From a bacterium (GTDB lineage: Bacteria; Bacteroidota; Bacteroidia; Bacteroidales; Muribaculaceae): 8,994 nucleotides of DNA. The translations under genes were made by a program, and so were the position numbers. Numbering within the stretch: position 1 is the first letter of the stretch; each line of letters starts with the position of its first letter. The stretch lies in the NCBI GenBank assembly GCA_004563195.1, contig SFTJ01000077.1, positions 1-8,994 on the forward strand, read 5' to 3'. Shown here piece by piece: positions 1 through 7,381 of this stretch. The notes under the pieces are model-generated. The model was not told where the DNA came from, made no database searches, and saw only the letters and a list, made by a program, of their open reading frames with translations.

Positions 1-807
1 AATCAGCGCATTGGTCACCTCCATCTTGCTCTTATATTCGTCCTCTATAGCTGTAGTGTCGGCTTTTTGCTTCAATTCTTCGATGTCGGCGCGCAGATTT
101 TCGTTCTCGGTGCTCAGTTCTGCCAAGCGCACTTCGGCATCGTTGGCTGCAATGAGTTGCTGGCGCTGATCGTTAACCAAGGCGCTCAGGCGTGCTATTT
201 CTTCGGCATCTTGCTGTGCCTCCTCGGCTTTCACTTGCATCACTTTCACCTTATTGAGCAGTCCCTTATTCTGCAATTGGTCTTGCTCATGCTGTGCTTC
301 GAGGTCGGCAATGCGTGCTTCGAGGTCGTGCGAGCGCTCTACTATGGCGCGGCGCTGACGCTCTTCGCTCATCAAGCGGTCTTTTATCTCATTGGCTTTC
401 TTCACGGCCTCTTCGGCGCGAAGTTCGGTCTGCGAAATCCGCAGATTGCGCACATAGTCGCGAAATTGTGGTCCCATAGCCACATACACGGCTTTGCGCT
501 CTTTCTCTATATCGATGCAATCGCGCACAAACTCGGGCAAATTGCCATTGATGATGGTAATAATGCCGTCGAACACGCCGTCGGGGAGCTTTTCCTCCAC
601 CTCTGCCACGGGTTGCGGCTCATTCACCACCACCGAAGCTTCTTCGCGCGGTGCAAGCGATGAGAGGTCGGTAACGGTGTCGTCTCCTTTCTTAAACGGA
701 TTGACGTAAGGCGTGCGATAATTGGAGTCCATGCCTTCCAAGTCATCTTCCTCTTCATAGTCGTCCGATAAGCCTAACGCACGTTTTAGTCCGTTGAATA
801 GTCCCAT
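1..807 (-). CDS. Coiled-coil protein of unknown function, C-terminus outside window
   Basis: I read this frame by hand on the minus strand from ATG at 805-807. It stays open for 269 codons to the window edge, so the stop lies outside. The protein starts MGLFNGLKRALGL, followed by an acidic patch (residues 15-23), a Pro/Glu-rich linker (about 50-75), a compact segment around 76-122 (LPDGVFDGIITIING, then PEFVRDCIDIEKE), and a long Glu/Lys/Gln/Ala-rich coiled coil from about 125 to the end. There is no signal peptide or membrane segment, so it is probably cytoplasmic. From memory, proteins of this plan are conserved but uncharacterised in Bacteroidales. It begins 47 bp after the stop of the upstream PEP-domain gene. 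I see no -7 box in that gap, which suggests co-transcription. Function unknown. Confidence 0.8.
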   Translation of the reverse strand, partial: MGLFNGLKRALGLSDDYEEEDDLEGMDSNYRTPYVNPFKKGDDTVTDLSSLAPREEASVVVNEPQPVAEVEEKLPDGVFDGIITIINGNLPEFVRDCIDIEKERKAVYVAMGPQFRDYVRNLRISQTELRAEEAVKKANEIKDRLMSEERQRRAIVERSHDLEARIADLEAQHEQDQLQNKGLLNKVKVMQVKAEEAQQDAEEIARLSALVNDQRQQLIAANDAEVRLAELSTENENLRADIEELKQKADTTAIEDEYKSKMEVTNALI

Positions 808-854
808 AATTCTATGTTATCTGTTATGTTTATTGGTGTCTTTACTAATTTGTT

Positions 855-3833
855 TCACTCGTTGTATTCCGGCTTTAGCACTATTCCCTGACCGCTGCGG
901 CCGTTGATTGCCACCGTGAGCGGCTGAGCAAAGCGCACTATGCGCACATTGTCGCTTTCATACTCTGCCGGCATCTCAGCCAGATAGTCGCCGGCAAATA
1001 TCGTATCCTTATCGCCGGTGTCGAGCGTGAAATAACCCACCCCGAACGATGTAAGATTCTGAAAGAAGTGTGTGCCTTGACTGGGCTCGATGTAGCTGCC
1101 GGGTACCGACAATTCCACTATCAATTTGGCTGCCGATATGTGCGGCCATTTCACCGGTATGCCGAGGGCGCTATCGCTCGACCCCCATCGTCCTATGCCT
1201 ATCAAGATGTAGTTTTCTTCTTTCTCCGTAAAGTTACGATTAATTTTTTCAATTTCCGAAGCAATTAGCAAATTATTTGACATAGAAAATGCTTCGGGCT
1301 TCACAAACACCACAGCGGTGATGTTGTCCATCATGCCATGGCCCAATGCGCGAGTGCTGTAGAGCAGCACTTTATCGGGCTCGGTGTGCATTATCTCTTC
1401 GTCGAGCATCTCTTTGCGATCCACTATCGGGCGTATCTGCAGCCAGTAGAGATGCCCCTTTTCGCCTTTCTTCATCTGCTCGGGGCTGCCTATCATGCCC
1501 GCAAACTCTATTTCCACGGGCCTATTCATTGCCAGCTGTCCCTTATGCAGCATACTGTCGGCAATTTTTGCCAGCGGGAACACTTCGTGCGAGAGGATAT
1601 TGGCAAAGGTCACCACTTTGCGACCTCGTCCCATATCGTTGTCCACTATCATCTCGTCGAAGGGGTTGTAGGTCGAAACCATATATTTCAGGTGGCCCTG
1701 CATAGCGGCATCTTGCACTCGCAGGCGGGTTATGTTAAATCCGTCGTCCACCTTGAAGTTTTCCACCGCTTCCGATTCGTTGATGGCATAAAATGTGGTC
1801 TGCGTGTCGCGCAGTGCCAGGTCGAGTGTGCTGGTTTGCAACACGTTGCGCGGATGCTTTGGCGAGAATCGCAGCGCCATGCCGCCATCCACTATATATT
1901 TGCCAAGTCCCACAGCTATCTCGCACACTCCGTCCTCGGCGCGTTCTTCGTTCACGGGATAGTAGTTGAGCGAGCGCCCTACGCCCGAAAACGATGGATA
2001 GAAATAACCGTCGTGGGTGCTTCCCACCACTTCTTGTATTATTACCGCCATCTTCTCTTGGTCGATAACGTTGCTCGTGGCTTGCATATACGCCTTGCTG
2101 TCGGTGAAGAACACCGAGGCATACACGCCCTTTATGGCGTCGCTCAACTGCTTGAGCATGGCTCGCTTATCGGTGAGATGCGGTATCATGTAGGTGGAAT
2201 AGATGCCGGCAAAGGGCTGATAATGGCTATCTTCGAGCAGACTCGACGAACGTATGGCAAGCGGCCCGTCTATCACATCGAAGAGGGCATAGAAGTCGTA
2301 GGCCAATCGGCGCGGCAATGTGGCTGCAAGAAAATGCTGCAATATCTCCTCATCGCTGCACGACGACAAGGCTATGGGATAGAGCTTGTTTTCCTTCATA
2401 AACTGGTCGAAGATGTCGGTACACAGCACCACCGTGCGGGGTATCTGCACGCTCACACCTTCGAAATTGTCGAATTCGGGATTTTTCTTTATTATGCTGT
2501 CGATAAATGCCAGGCCGCGTCCCTTGCCGCCGAGCGACCCTTGCCCTATGCGCGCAAAATTGCTGTAATGGTCGAAGCGGTCGCGCTTGAATATAGCCAC
2601 CACGCCGCGGTTCTTCATGCGGCGATATTTCACTATGGCATCAAACACGGTTTGGCGCACCGTCTGCTCCTCGGTGATGTCGTCGAAGGTGTGCTCGGTG
2701 AGCACTTCGGCTATCGGGAACAGCGCGCGCGAATAGAGCCATCGCGATATGTCGTCGTGATTGGCATGATAATACAGCGACTCGGTGGGTATGTCGAAAA
2801 TGCTGTTTTGAAGCCCTCGCAGGTCCTTGATGCGGCTTATCACTTCGCCGGTCTTGGGATTGCGTATGATAAAGTCACCGAACCCGAAGTTATCAAGTAT
2901 GGCTTGCCCTAAGTCGACGGGCAGTTTCTTGGAATTTTTATCGAGAAATGTGCCGCCAAACTCTGCCACCTTTGAGGCATTGCTCACTTCGCTCGACTCG
3001 ATGATGATGGGCAAATTGCGATTGCGGCGACGCAATTCGTTGGCAAGTCGCAGTCCGGCTTGGCTGTCTTTCTTGCCCTCGCGCGCAAACGACACATCGC
3101 TTATCACGCCCAACATGTGGTCGCCATAGTGCTCATATATCTGCATTGCCTCTTCATAGTTGCGCGCAAGCATCACCTTTGGGCGTCCGCGCATGCGAAG
3201 CATCTGCTCGTGCTCGTTGAGCGCCTCGGTCGAGAAGTCGCGACTCTGTTGTAGCAAAAACTTATAGAGCGTGGGCAATATCGACGAATAGAAGCGCACG
3301 GAGTCCTCCACAAGCATTATCAGCTGCACGCCCACCTGATTCACATCGTTTTCCACATTCAGATAATCCTCCAGAAGCTTGATAATTGCCACCAAAAGGT
3401 CTACATTGCCAAGCCAACTGAACACAAAATCCACGCCGGTGAAATCTTCCTTAGCCAAGCGGCGCGACACCTCGCGCGAAAACGGCGTGAGCACCACATA
3501 TGCCACATCGGGATACAACTCCTTCACTTTGCGAGCACTCACAAAGGTTTCGCTGATGTCCACTCCGGGCATGGCTATCACCAGGTCGTAGCGCTTCTGC
3601 GACAGCTCCTCAAACGCCTCTTCGTAGTCGCTCACCTGCGTGAAGCGTGGTGGCGAGCTCAGATTGAGCGAGGTATATTCAAAGTAGATTTGCTCCTCCA
3701 GACGCCCGTCTTCTTCGAGCATAAACGCATCGTAAGGCGTTGCCACGAGCAGGACATTAAATATACGGCGCTGCATAAGATTCCAAAACGCCGTGTCTTT
3801 TAGGTACGATTCACTTGCTAATTTTTCACTCAT
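855..3833 (-). CDS. Dual receiver-like / PEP-pyruvate-binding (PPDK_N, ATP-grasp) protein
   Basis: This is a 992-residue cytoplasmic protein related to the ATP-binding half of PEP synthase and pyruvate phosphate dikinase. Numbering starts from ATG 3833. Residues about 24-153 form a degenerate receiver-like domain. Residues about 171-315 form a second one with the full set of phosphorylation residues (E176/D177, D246 in ISDVSF, K299 in FLDKNS). The ATP-grasp part starts near 425, with the Gly-rich loop GQGSLGGKGRGLAF at about 430-441, AIRSSSLLEDS at about 526-536 (PEP-synthase type) and LYWLQIRPIVD at about 795-805. I find no TSHAA-type phosphohistidine (swivel) motif and no PEP-binding TIM barrel, so a complete PEP-synthase reaction is unlikely. 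A longer reading from TTG at 3878 is possible, but that codon lies inside the -7 box, so ATG 3833 is chosen. Substrate and partner are unknown; a phosphorylation-controlled kinase or regulator is inference. Confidence 0.88.
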   Translation of the reverse strand: MSEKLASESYLKDTAFWNLMQRRIFNVLLVATPYDAFMLEEDGRLEEQIYFEYTSLNLSSPPRFTQVSDYEEAFEELSQKRYDLVIAMPGVDISETFVSARKVKELYPDVAYVVLTPFSREVSRRLAKEDFTGVDFVFSWLGNVDLLVAIIKLLEDYLNVENDVNQVGVQLIMLVEDSVRFYSSILPTLYKFLLQQSRDFSTEALNEHEQMLRMRGRPKVMLARNYEEAMQIYEHYGDHMLGVISDVSFAREGKKDSQAGLRLANELRRRNRNLPIIIESSEVSNASKVAEFGGTFLDKNSKKLPVDLGQAILDNFGFGDFIIRNPKTGEVISRIKDLRGLQNSIFDIPTESLYYHANHDDISRWLYSRALFPIAEVLTEHTFDDITEEQTVRQTVFDAIVKYRRMKNRGVVAIFKRDRFDHYSNFARIGQGSLGGKGRGLAFIDSIIKKNPEFDNFEGVSVQIPRTVVLCTDIFDQFMKENKLYPIALSSCSDEEILQHFLAATLPRRLAYDFYALFDVIDGPLAIRSSSLLEDSHYQPFAGIYSTYMIPHLTDKRAMLKQLSDAIKGVYASVFFTDSKAYMQATSNVIDQEKMAVIIQEVVGSTHDGYFYPSFSGVGRSLNYYPVNEERAEDGVCEIAVGLGKYIVDGGMALRFSPKHPRNVLQTSTLDLALRDTQTTFYAINESEAVENFKVDDGFNITRLRVQDAAMQGHLKYMVSTYNPFDEMIVDNDMGRGRKVVTFANILSHEVFPLAKIADSMLHKGQLAMNRPVEIEFAGMIGSPEQMKKGEKGHLYWLQIRPIVDRKEMLDEEIMHTEPDKVLLYSTRALGHGMMDNITAVVFVKPEAFSMSNNLLIASEIEKINRNFTEKEENYILIGIGRWGSSDSALGIPVKWPHISAAKLIVELSVPGSYIEPSQGTHFFQNLTSFGVGYFTLDTGDKDTIFAGDYLAEMPAEYESDNVRIVRFAQPLTVAINGRSGQGIVLKPEYNE

Positions 3834-3875
3834 CGTAGGTTTTTGCTGATAATTGTATTTTTTGCTAACAATTTG

Positions 3876-3883
3876 CAAATATA
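3876..3883 (-). promoter_or_regulatory. -7 box TATATTTG of the PEP-domain gene
   Basis: The minus strand reads TATATTTG, a full match to the Bacteroidota TAnnTTTG box. Transcription would start near 3868-3872, giving a leader of about 35 nt before ATG 3833. I see no clear -33 TTTG at the usual spacing. The box also excludes the TTG at 3878 as a start codon. There is no strong terminator between the lgt stop (3968) and this box, so read-through from lgt is possible. Confidence 0.55.
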
Positions 3884-3967
3884 ACGATTATTGCGCAACT
3901 TTTTGCCACGCAAGCTCGCTTTTTATCACCACTAAGTTATTTTCGATTTTCTCTCCCTTTTGCCGCC

Positions 3968-4846
3968 CTATTTTTTGGCATCGGCAAAGCGGCCGGGATA
4001 GGTCAACGGCACGCGTGGTCTACGCATGGCTCTTATCACAAGCCACAATCCTGCCACTATAAACGGTATGCTCAGCAGCTGGCCCATGTCCATGCCATAG
4101 GTGGCTCGCATGCTCAGCTCCCACGCTTCTTGCACGTTTTTCACATATTCTATCAGAAATCGCGGCACAAATATGCCCATCAGGAAGGTGCCGAATATCA
4201 AGCCTTCTCGCTCTTGGCTGTTGCGTCGCCAATACATCCACATGCACAGCGCAAACACGCCCAGATAGCACAATGCCTCATACAACTGCGTGGGGTGGCA
4301 TGCCATACCGTTGGCTATCACGCCATCGGGGCAATAATTGACCCACCACTCTTGCGAACGCACAAACTTAAAGCCCCAAGGCAATGTAGTGGCTCCGCCA
4401 TATATCTCGCTGTTCATCAGATTGCCAAATCTTATCATCGCTGCCACCAAGCCCACCGGCACCACCAAGCGGTCGAATGTCCACAGCATCGGCTTGTGGG
4501 TTACGGTCTTGGAGTAGATAAAGATAGCGATAATTATGCCTATCACGCCGCCATGGCTGGCAAGTCCGCCGTGCCACACCATCAATATCTCAAGCGGATG
4601 CTGACTATAGTATGCCCAATCGTAGAACAGCACATGGCCCAAACGCGCTCCCACTATCGTGCCAAGCACCACATATATCAACTGCGATGACAGCCAGCTC
4701 TCGCGCAGTCCTTCATGCTTGTATTCGCGCCACACTATCTCATAGCCTATCCAGAAACCTATGGCAAACATCAGTCCGTACCATCGCACTGTCACCACAC
4801 TGTTTATCAAGTCGGGACTCGCTGTCCATGTTATATAATCGAGCAT
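3968..4846 (-). CDS. lgt: Prolipoprotein diacylglyceryl transferase Lgt
   Basis: Lgt is an inner-membrane enzyme that moves the diacylglyceryl group of phosphatidylglycerol onto the lipobox cysteine of prolipoproteins, the first step of lipoprotein maturation. The 292-residue length is typical. Visible family marks are RWYGLMFAIG at 21-30 (Y23), WHGGLASHGG at 91-100 (H98), the signature IRFGNLMNSEIYG at 138-150 (R139, N142, N145, E147), HPTQLYEAL at 184-192, and VPRFLIEYVKN at 227-237 (R229, E233). Hydrophobic segments run through most of the protein, as expected for several membrane helices. The start ATG at 4844-4846 sits about 25 nt below a consensus promoter, with AGGA just upstream. The stop is TAG at 3968-3970. 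The signature's first Gly is Ile here. It lies immediately upstream of the PEP-domain gene on the same strand. Confidence 0.96.
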   Translation of the reverse strand: MLDYITWTASPDLINSVVTVRWYGLMFAIGFWIGYEIVWREYKHEGLRESWLSSQLIYVVLGTIVGARLGHVLFYDWAYYSQHPLEILMVWHGGLASHGGVIGIIIAIFIYSKTVTHKPMLWTFDRLVVPVGLVAAMIRFGNLMNSEIYGGATTLPWGFKFVRSQEWWVNYCPDGVIANGMACHPTQLYEALCYLGVFALCMWMYWRRNSQEREGLIFGTFLMGIFVPRFLIEYVKNVQEAWELSMRATYGMDMGQLLSIPFIVAGLWLVIRAMRRPRVPLTYPGRFADAKK

Positions 4847-4875
4847 CGTTTCCTATTATTTTTCGGTTTATTCGG

Positions 4876-4906
4876 CAAAGTTAGCAAATATTCGCAATCC
4901 ACACAA
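4876..4906 (-). promoter_or_regulatory. Bacteroidota-type promoter of lgt
   Basis: The minus strand has TTG (4904-4906), 20 bp of spacer, then TAACTTTG (4876-4883), matching the -33/-7 pattern of Bacteroidota housekeeping promoters. The predicted transcription start is about 4868-4871, 22-25 nt before the lgt ATG. Confidence 0.7.
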
Positions 4907-5015
4907 TAGCAAACATCGCCGTGATTTCCGCCGGGCGCAATCTCCTGCATAAATCCGTGTTAATGCCTTCATCACACTATCTGAAAAAATCCGTGGTAAA
5001 AAAACCGGCAGCACG
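4907..5015. other. Gene-free spacer with two AAATCCGTG repeats
   Basis: This stretch lies between the lgt promoter and the large palindrome. It holds two copies of the motif AAATCCGTG (4951-4959 and about 4987-4995), which read CACGGATTT on the minus strand, followed by an A-run at 4998-5004. Similar short CACAGATTT-like repeats occur at the right edge of the window (8961-8991). I see no coding signal. Confidence 0.4.
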
Positions 5016-5264
5016 ACCTGAAAGGTCGAACGCCCGAGCGCAGCGAGTGGCTCGTAGCCGAGGGTGGAGCGAAGCGAAACCCTCGGTATCGTAACGCCCA
5101 CTATTATGCGTCTGAAAGACGCGAAAATCGGCTTCCTTGGCGACAACATTCGCGTCCTCCAGACGCTTTTCTTTGGGGTGGTCGGCATTCCGAGGGTTGC
5201 GCTAACGCTCCACCCCCGGCTAAGAGCACTCAGGCTAAAGCCCTCGGCTTTCAACCTTTCAGGT
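5016..5264. repeat. Imperfect palindromic intergenic element, about 250 bp
   Basis: The two halves are inverted, diverged copies of each other around a centre near 5140. The outer arms are ACCTGAAAGGTCGAA... (from 5016) and its inverse ...CTTTCAACCTTTCAGGT (to 5264). Next inwards is AGCCGAGGGTGGAGCG (about 5056-5071), matched inverted by the block at about 5186-5223, then GCGTCTGAAAGACGC (5108-5122), matched inverted by GCGTCCTCCAGACGC (5152-5166). Many parts are also small local hairpins, some with a GAA triloop. It looks like a non-autonomous mobile or REP/MITE-like intergenic repeat. No transposase is present, and short open frames across it look like repeat artefacts. Resemblance to dispersed Bacteroidota intergenic repeats is from memory only. 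Confidence 0.7.
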
Positions 5265-5284
5265 TGGACACCTCGCATACCAAA

Positions 5285-5607
5285 TAACCGCAGCAAATAA
5301 CCGCAGCAACGCCAAGGTGATGCCAATAACCGCAGCAACGCCGCCTAATTAACCGCAACAAAGTTGCCGAATAACCGCGGCACAGCCGCCTAATTAACCG
5401 CAACAAAGTTGCCGAATAACCGCGGCGCAGCCGCCCAAATAACCGCAACGAAGTTGCCTACTAACCGCGGCAACGCCGCCCAACTAACCGCAACAAAGTT
5501 GCCGAATAACCGTATCACCGCCAAGGTGATACCTTCTAACCGCGGCGCAGCCGCCCAACTAACCGCAACGAAGTTGCCGAATAACCGCATCACCATCAAG
5601 GTGATGC
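5285..5607. repeat. Array of 14 TAACCG-headed hairpin units with covarying stems
   Basis: TAACCG occurs at 5285, 5298, 5327, 5350, 5372, 5395, 5417, 5440, 5462, 5485, 5507, 5537, 5560 and 5582. After TAACC comes one of three hairpins, then a 4-5 nt linker. Type A (22-bp unit) is GCAAC-AAA or GAA-GTTGC, at 5350, 5395, 5440, 5485 and 5560. Type B (23 bp) is GCGGC-NNN-GCCGC, at 5372, 5417, 5462 and 5537. Type C has an 8-bp stem and 5-nt loop: GTATCACC/GGTGATAC at 5507 and GCATCACC/GGTGATGC at 5582. A and B mostly alternate, giving a 45-bp super-repeat. The first three units are truncated or mismatched. It lies outside both flanking transcription units: the minus-strand terminator is at 5609-5649 and the lgt promoter is downstream. 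It is not a CRISPR. Function unknown. Confidence 0.9.
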
Positions 5608-5608
5608 T

Positions 5609-5649
5609 AAAAATTAGAGGCACACCTGCTTCGCAACAGATGTGCCCCT
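5609..5649 (-). terminator. Intrinsic terminator of the BtuG-like gene
   Basis: On the minus strand, arm 5637-5649 pairs with arm 5616-5628 over 13 contiguous base pairs, two of them G-U, across an 8-nt loop. AATTTTT (5609-5615) follows directly. The G-U pairs form only in the minus-strand RNA, which sets the direction. It lies about 95 nt after the stop at 5743. A separate small hairpin, TTCGGC-TAT-GCCGAA (5713-5727), lies between the stop and this terminator and has no T-run. Confidence 0.8.
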
Positions 5650-5742
5650 CGCTGAAGTAATTGTTTTGTTTAACTTATGTTACTATAAACAATGCACTAT
5701 TTTTAAACTATTTTCGGCTATGCCGAACTAAACGCAATATTA

Positions 5743-7329
5743 CTATTTTACTATCACTTTCACTGTTTGTTGGTTGCAGCGCACCACATATACACCTGCA
5801 GTGAGGCCTTCGGCAGCTCGCACTGTGCGATATGCTTCGGCTTGGGCTGTAGCCACCACACGACCTTGTGCATCGCACACTACCACTACTCCGGCATCGG
5901 TTGCGGTCACTTCTATGCCGCCGTTATTCACTTTCACTTCGAGTGGCAATGCCTCTACATCAGCCACACCTGTTGCGCTGTATTGCACTGTGGTTTGCGC
6001 CTTGCGTCCATTTGAATTGGCTATGAGGGTGAGTGTGCCATCGCCTTCGCCGGTGCCTTTTACGTAGAGATATCCTTCTGCCACGCTTGCCTCGATGACG
6101 CCGCTGGTCTCAGCCTTAAGGTCTATTGCGGCATCTTGATTGTCGGCATCGCTCACAATGTCGATAATACGATATTTTGCTGTCTCGCCGGCTGCCACGC
6201 TTCCAAGCGATGTTACATCAAATTCGGGAGCATATCGGTCACTGAAAACCACTTGTGCAGGGAATGGATTCTCGGTCGAGAAGGTCTCGCCGTTAACTTC
6301 GATGCTTGCGGGCAATTCTTCATCGGCAAGCTGTTCGCCGTCTTTGGTCCACTCACGATATACGCTCTTCTTGCCCCATGAGGTTTGATTCATCATCGAG
6401 CAGATATTGTCGCTTACGGGATGTACGCCCACGCCGCCATCGTAGAAGGTGTAACCATCGCCTGCCAAATCTATCACCTTGGTCTGGGTGCCGCTGTCGA
6501 TATCATAGCAATAGATGCCTTGATTTTCCCATCCGTCTACCGATCGCCAGTAGAGCTTATTCTCATTGCAACTTGCCACAAAGCCGTCGGTGCACCACGA
6601 CCATTGATTGATGGCTACTCCGGCATCCACTGCCACTTCTTCGCTCTCGAGTGTGTAGGGATTCACTTTCATCAGTGTGTTGGCGCTCTTCACACTTGCC
6701 CATATATTGCCGTCGTGCGACATCACTATGTTGCTAAATGAGCCCTCGATGGTGCTCTCGATGGTGTTGTCGGCGGGATTGATTATGTCTATTCCACCCA
6801 TAAACTCGCAAGCAAACACCTTGCCGCCGGCATATATCATTGTGCCATATTCCTCGCTGCCTATGGTTGCCTTACATTCGGTCAATTCGGGGTCGTAGAC
6901 CAATATGCCGCCCGATGTGCTAATGTAGGCTGCATCCTCGGTGAGCATTATGGCGCGACCGTCAACTCCGCCGGGCAAATCTTTGAGTTCTTTCACCACC
7001 TTCAAGGTCTTGGCATCAAGCACTGTCACGCGTGCGCCGTATGCCTCATCGCTATAGGCAGCTTGCTTGGCGCAGGCATACAATTTGCCGCCATACACAG
7101 TGCCAAACTGGGTGGTCACACCCAACTGGGTGCTGTTGCCGTTCTCCACCTCCGGAGCGCGATACACCATAGTGCCATCGCTACTGCGGAAATAAATAAA
7201 TCCATGCACATGGCCATAGGCGCCCTCGTTGAGCAAAAATATGCCGTCTTCGTAGTCCACACCTGCCACGGTCTCCGCTGCTGCCGTGAGGCTCGCTGCT
7301 GCCGCAATCATAAGTAAAATCTTTTTCAT
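5743..7329 (-). CDS. Secreted DUF5074/YncE-like beta-propeller protein, BtuG-like, with T9SS-like tail
   Basis: The protein has 528 residues. Residues 1-18 are a signal peptide (MKKILLMIAAAASLTAAA) with no lipobox cysteine. Residues about 27-365 are a beta-propeller of the DUF5074/YncE type, with repeated strands ending in patterns such as VTVLDAKTLKVV, GILVYDPE, GGIDIINPADNTI and TLMKVNPYTLE. About 366-452 is a small Ig-like beta domain. About 455-528 resembles a type IX secretion sorting domain, ending GVYVVRCNQQTVKVIVK. In Bacteroides, BtuG is a DUF5074-type surface propeller that captures cobalamin for the TonB receptor BtuB. The cobalamin riboswitch upstream on the same strand supports that role here. 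Unlike Bacteroides BtuG it is not a lipoprotein, and no btuB is next to it, so surface placement would depend on the tail. The start ATG at 7327-7329 begins a clean signal peptide; the Shine-Dalgarno is weak. B12-binding is inference from context. Confidence 0.85.
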   Translation of the reverse strand: MKKILLMIAAAASLTAAAETVAGVDYEDGIFLLNEGAYGHVHGFIYFRSSDGTMVYRAPEVENGNSTQLGVTTQFGTVYGGKLYACAKQAAYSDEAYGARVTVLDAKTLKVVKELKDLPGGVDGRAIMLTEDAAYISTSGGILVYDPELTECKATIGSEEYGTMIYAGGKVFACEFMGGIDIINPADNTIESTIEGSFSNIVMSHDGNIWASVKSANTLMKVNPYTLESEEVAVDAGVAINQWSWCTDGFVASCNENKLYWRSVDGWENQGIYCYDIDSGTQTKVIDLAGDGYTFYDGGVGVHPVSDNICSMMNQTSWGKKSVYREWTKDGEQLADEELPASIEVNGETFSTENPFPAQVVFSDRYAPEFDVTSLGSVAAGETAKYRIIDIVSDADNQDAAIDLKAETSGVIEASVAEGYLYVKGTGEGDGTLTLIANSNGRKAQTTVQYSATGVADVEALPLEVKVNNGGIEVTATDAGVVVVCDAQGRVVATAQAEAYRTVRAAEGLTAGVYVVRCNQQTVKVIVK

Positions 7330-7381
7330 GAGCTTTTCTCGTTTTAATTGTTATAACATTTGTTTATTGCCTCGGTGGTTC

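Noticed and set aside
67..709. Plus-strand open frames over the left edge
   Set aside because: The minus-strand frame 1-807 encodes a coherent coiled-coil protein with a normal N-terminus; the plus frames are its antisense shadows.
1338..2912. Long plus-strand open frame (524 codons) and several shorter ones within 855-3833
   Set aside because: They lie wholly antisense to the PEP-domain gene, which has clear family motifs. The products are rich in His, Ala and Tyr with no recognisable domain, as expected of a shadow of biased codons.
855..3833. Naming the gene ppsA or ppdK
   Set aside because: The phosphohistidine and PEP-barrel domains that define those enzymes are not visible, and two receiver-like domains are present instead.
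4868..5338. Minus and plus open frames across the palindromic element
   Set aside because: They follow an inverted repeat made of nested hairpins. They lack a recognisable domain, and the minus frame would end inside the lgt promoter.
5285..5607. CRISPR array
   Set aside because: The shared header is only 6 bp, the variable parts are recurring hairpins rather than unique spacers, and no cas gene is present.
5390..5660. Open frames on both strands across the hairpin array, giving repeat proteins (for example a recurring LPNNRGAAAQ)
   Set aside because: The 45-bp super-repeat is a multiple of three, so frames stay open by arithmetic. Compensated stem changes and openness on both strands favour structure over coding.
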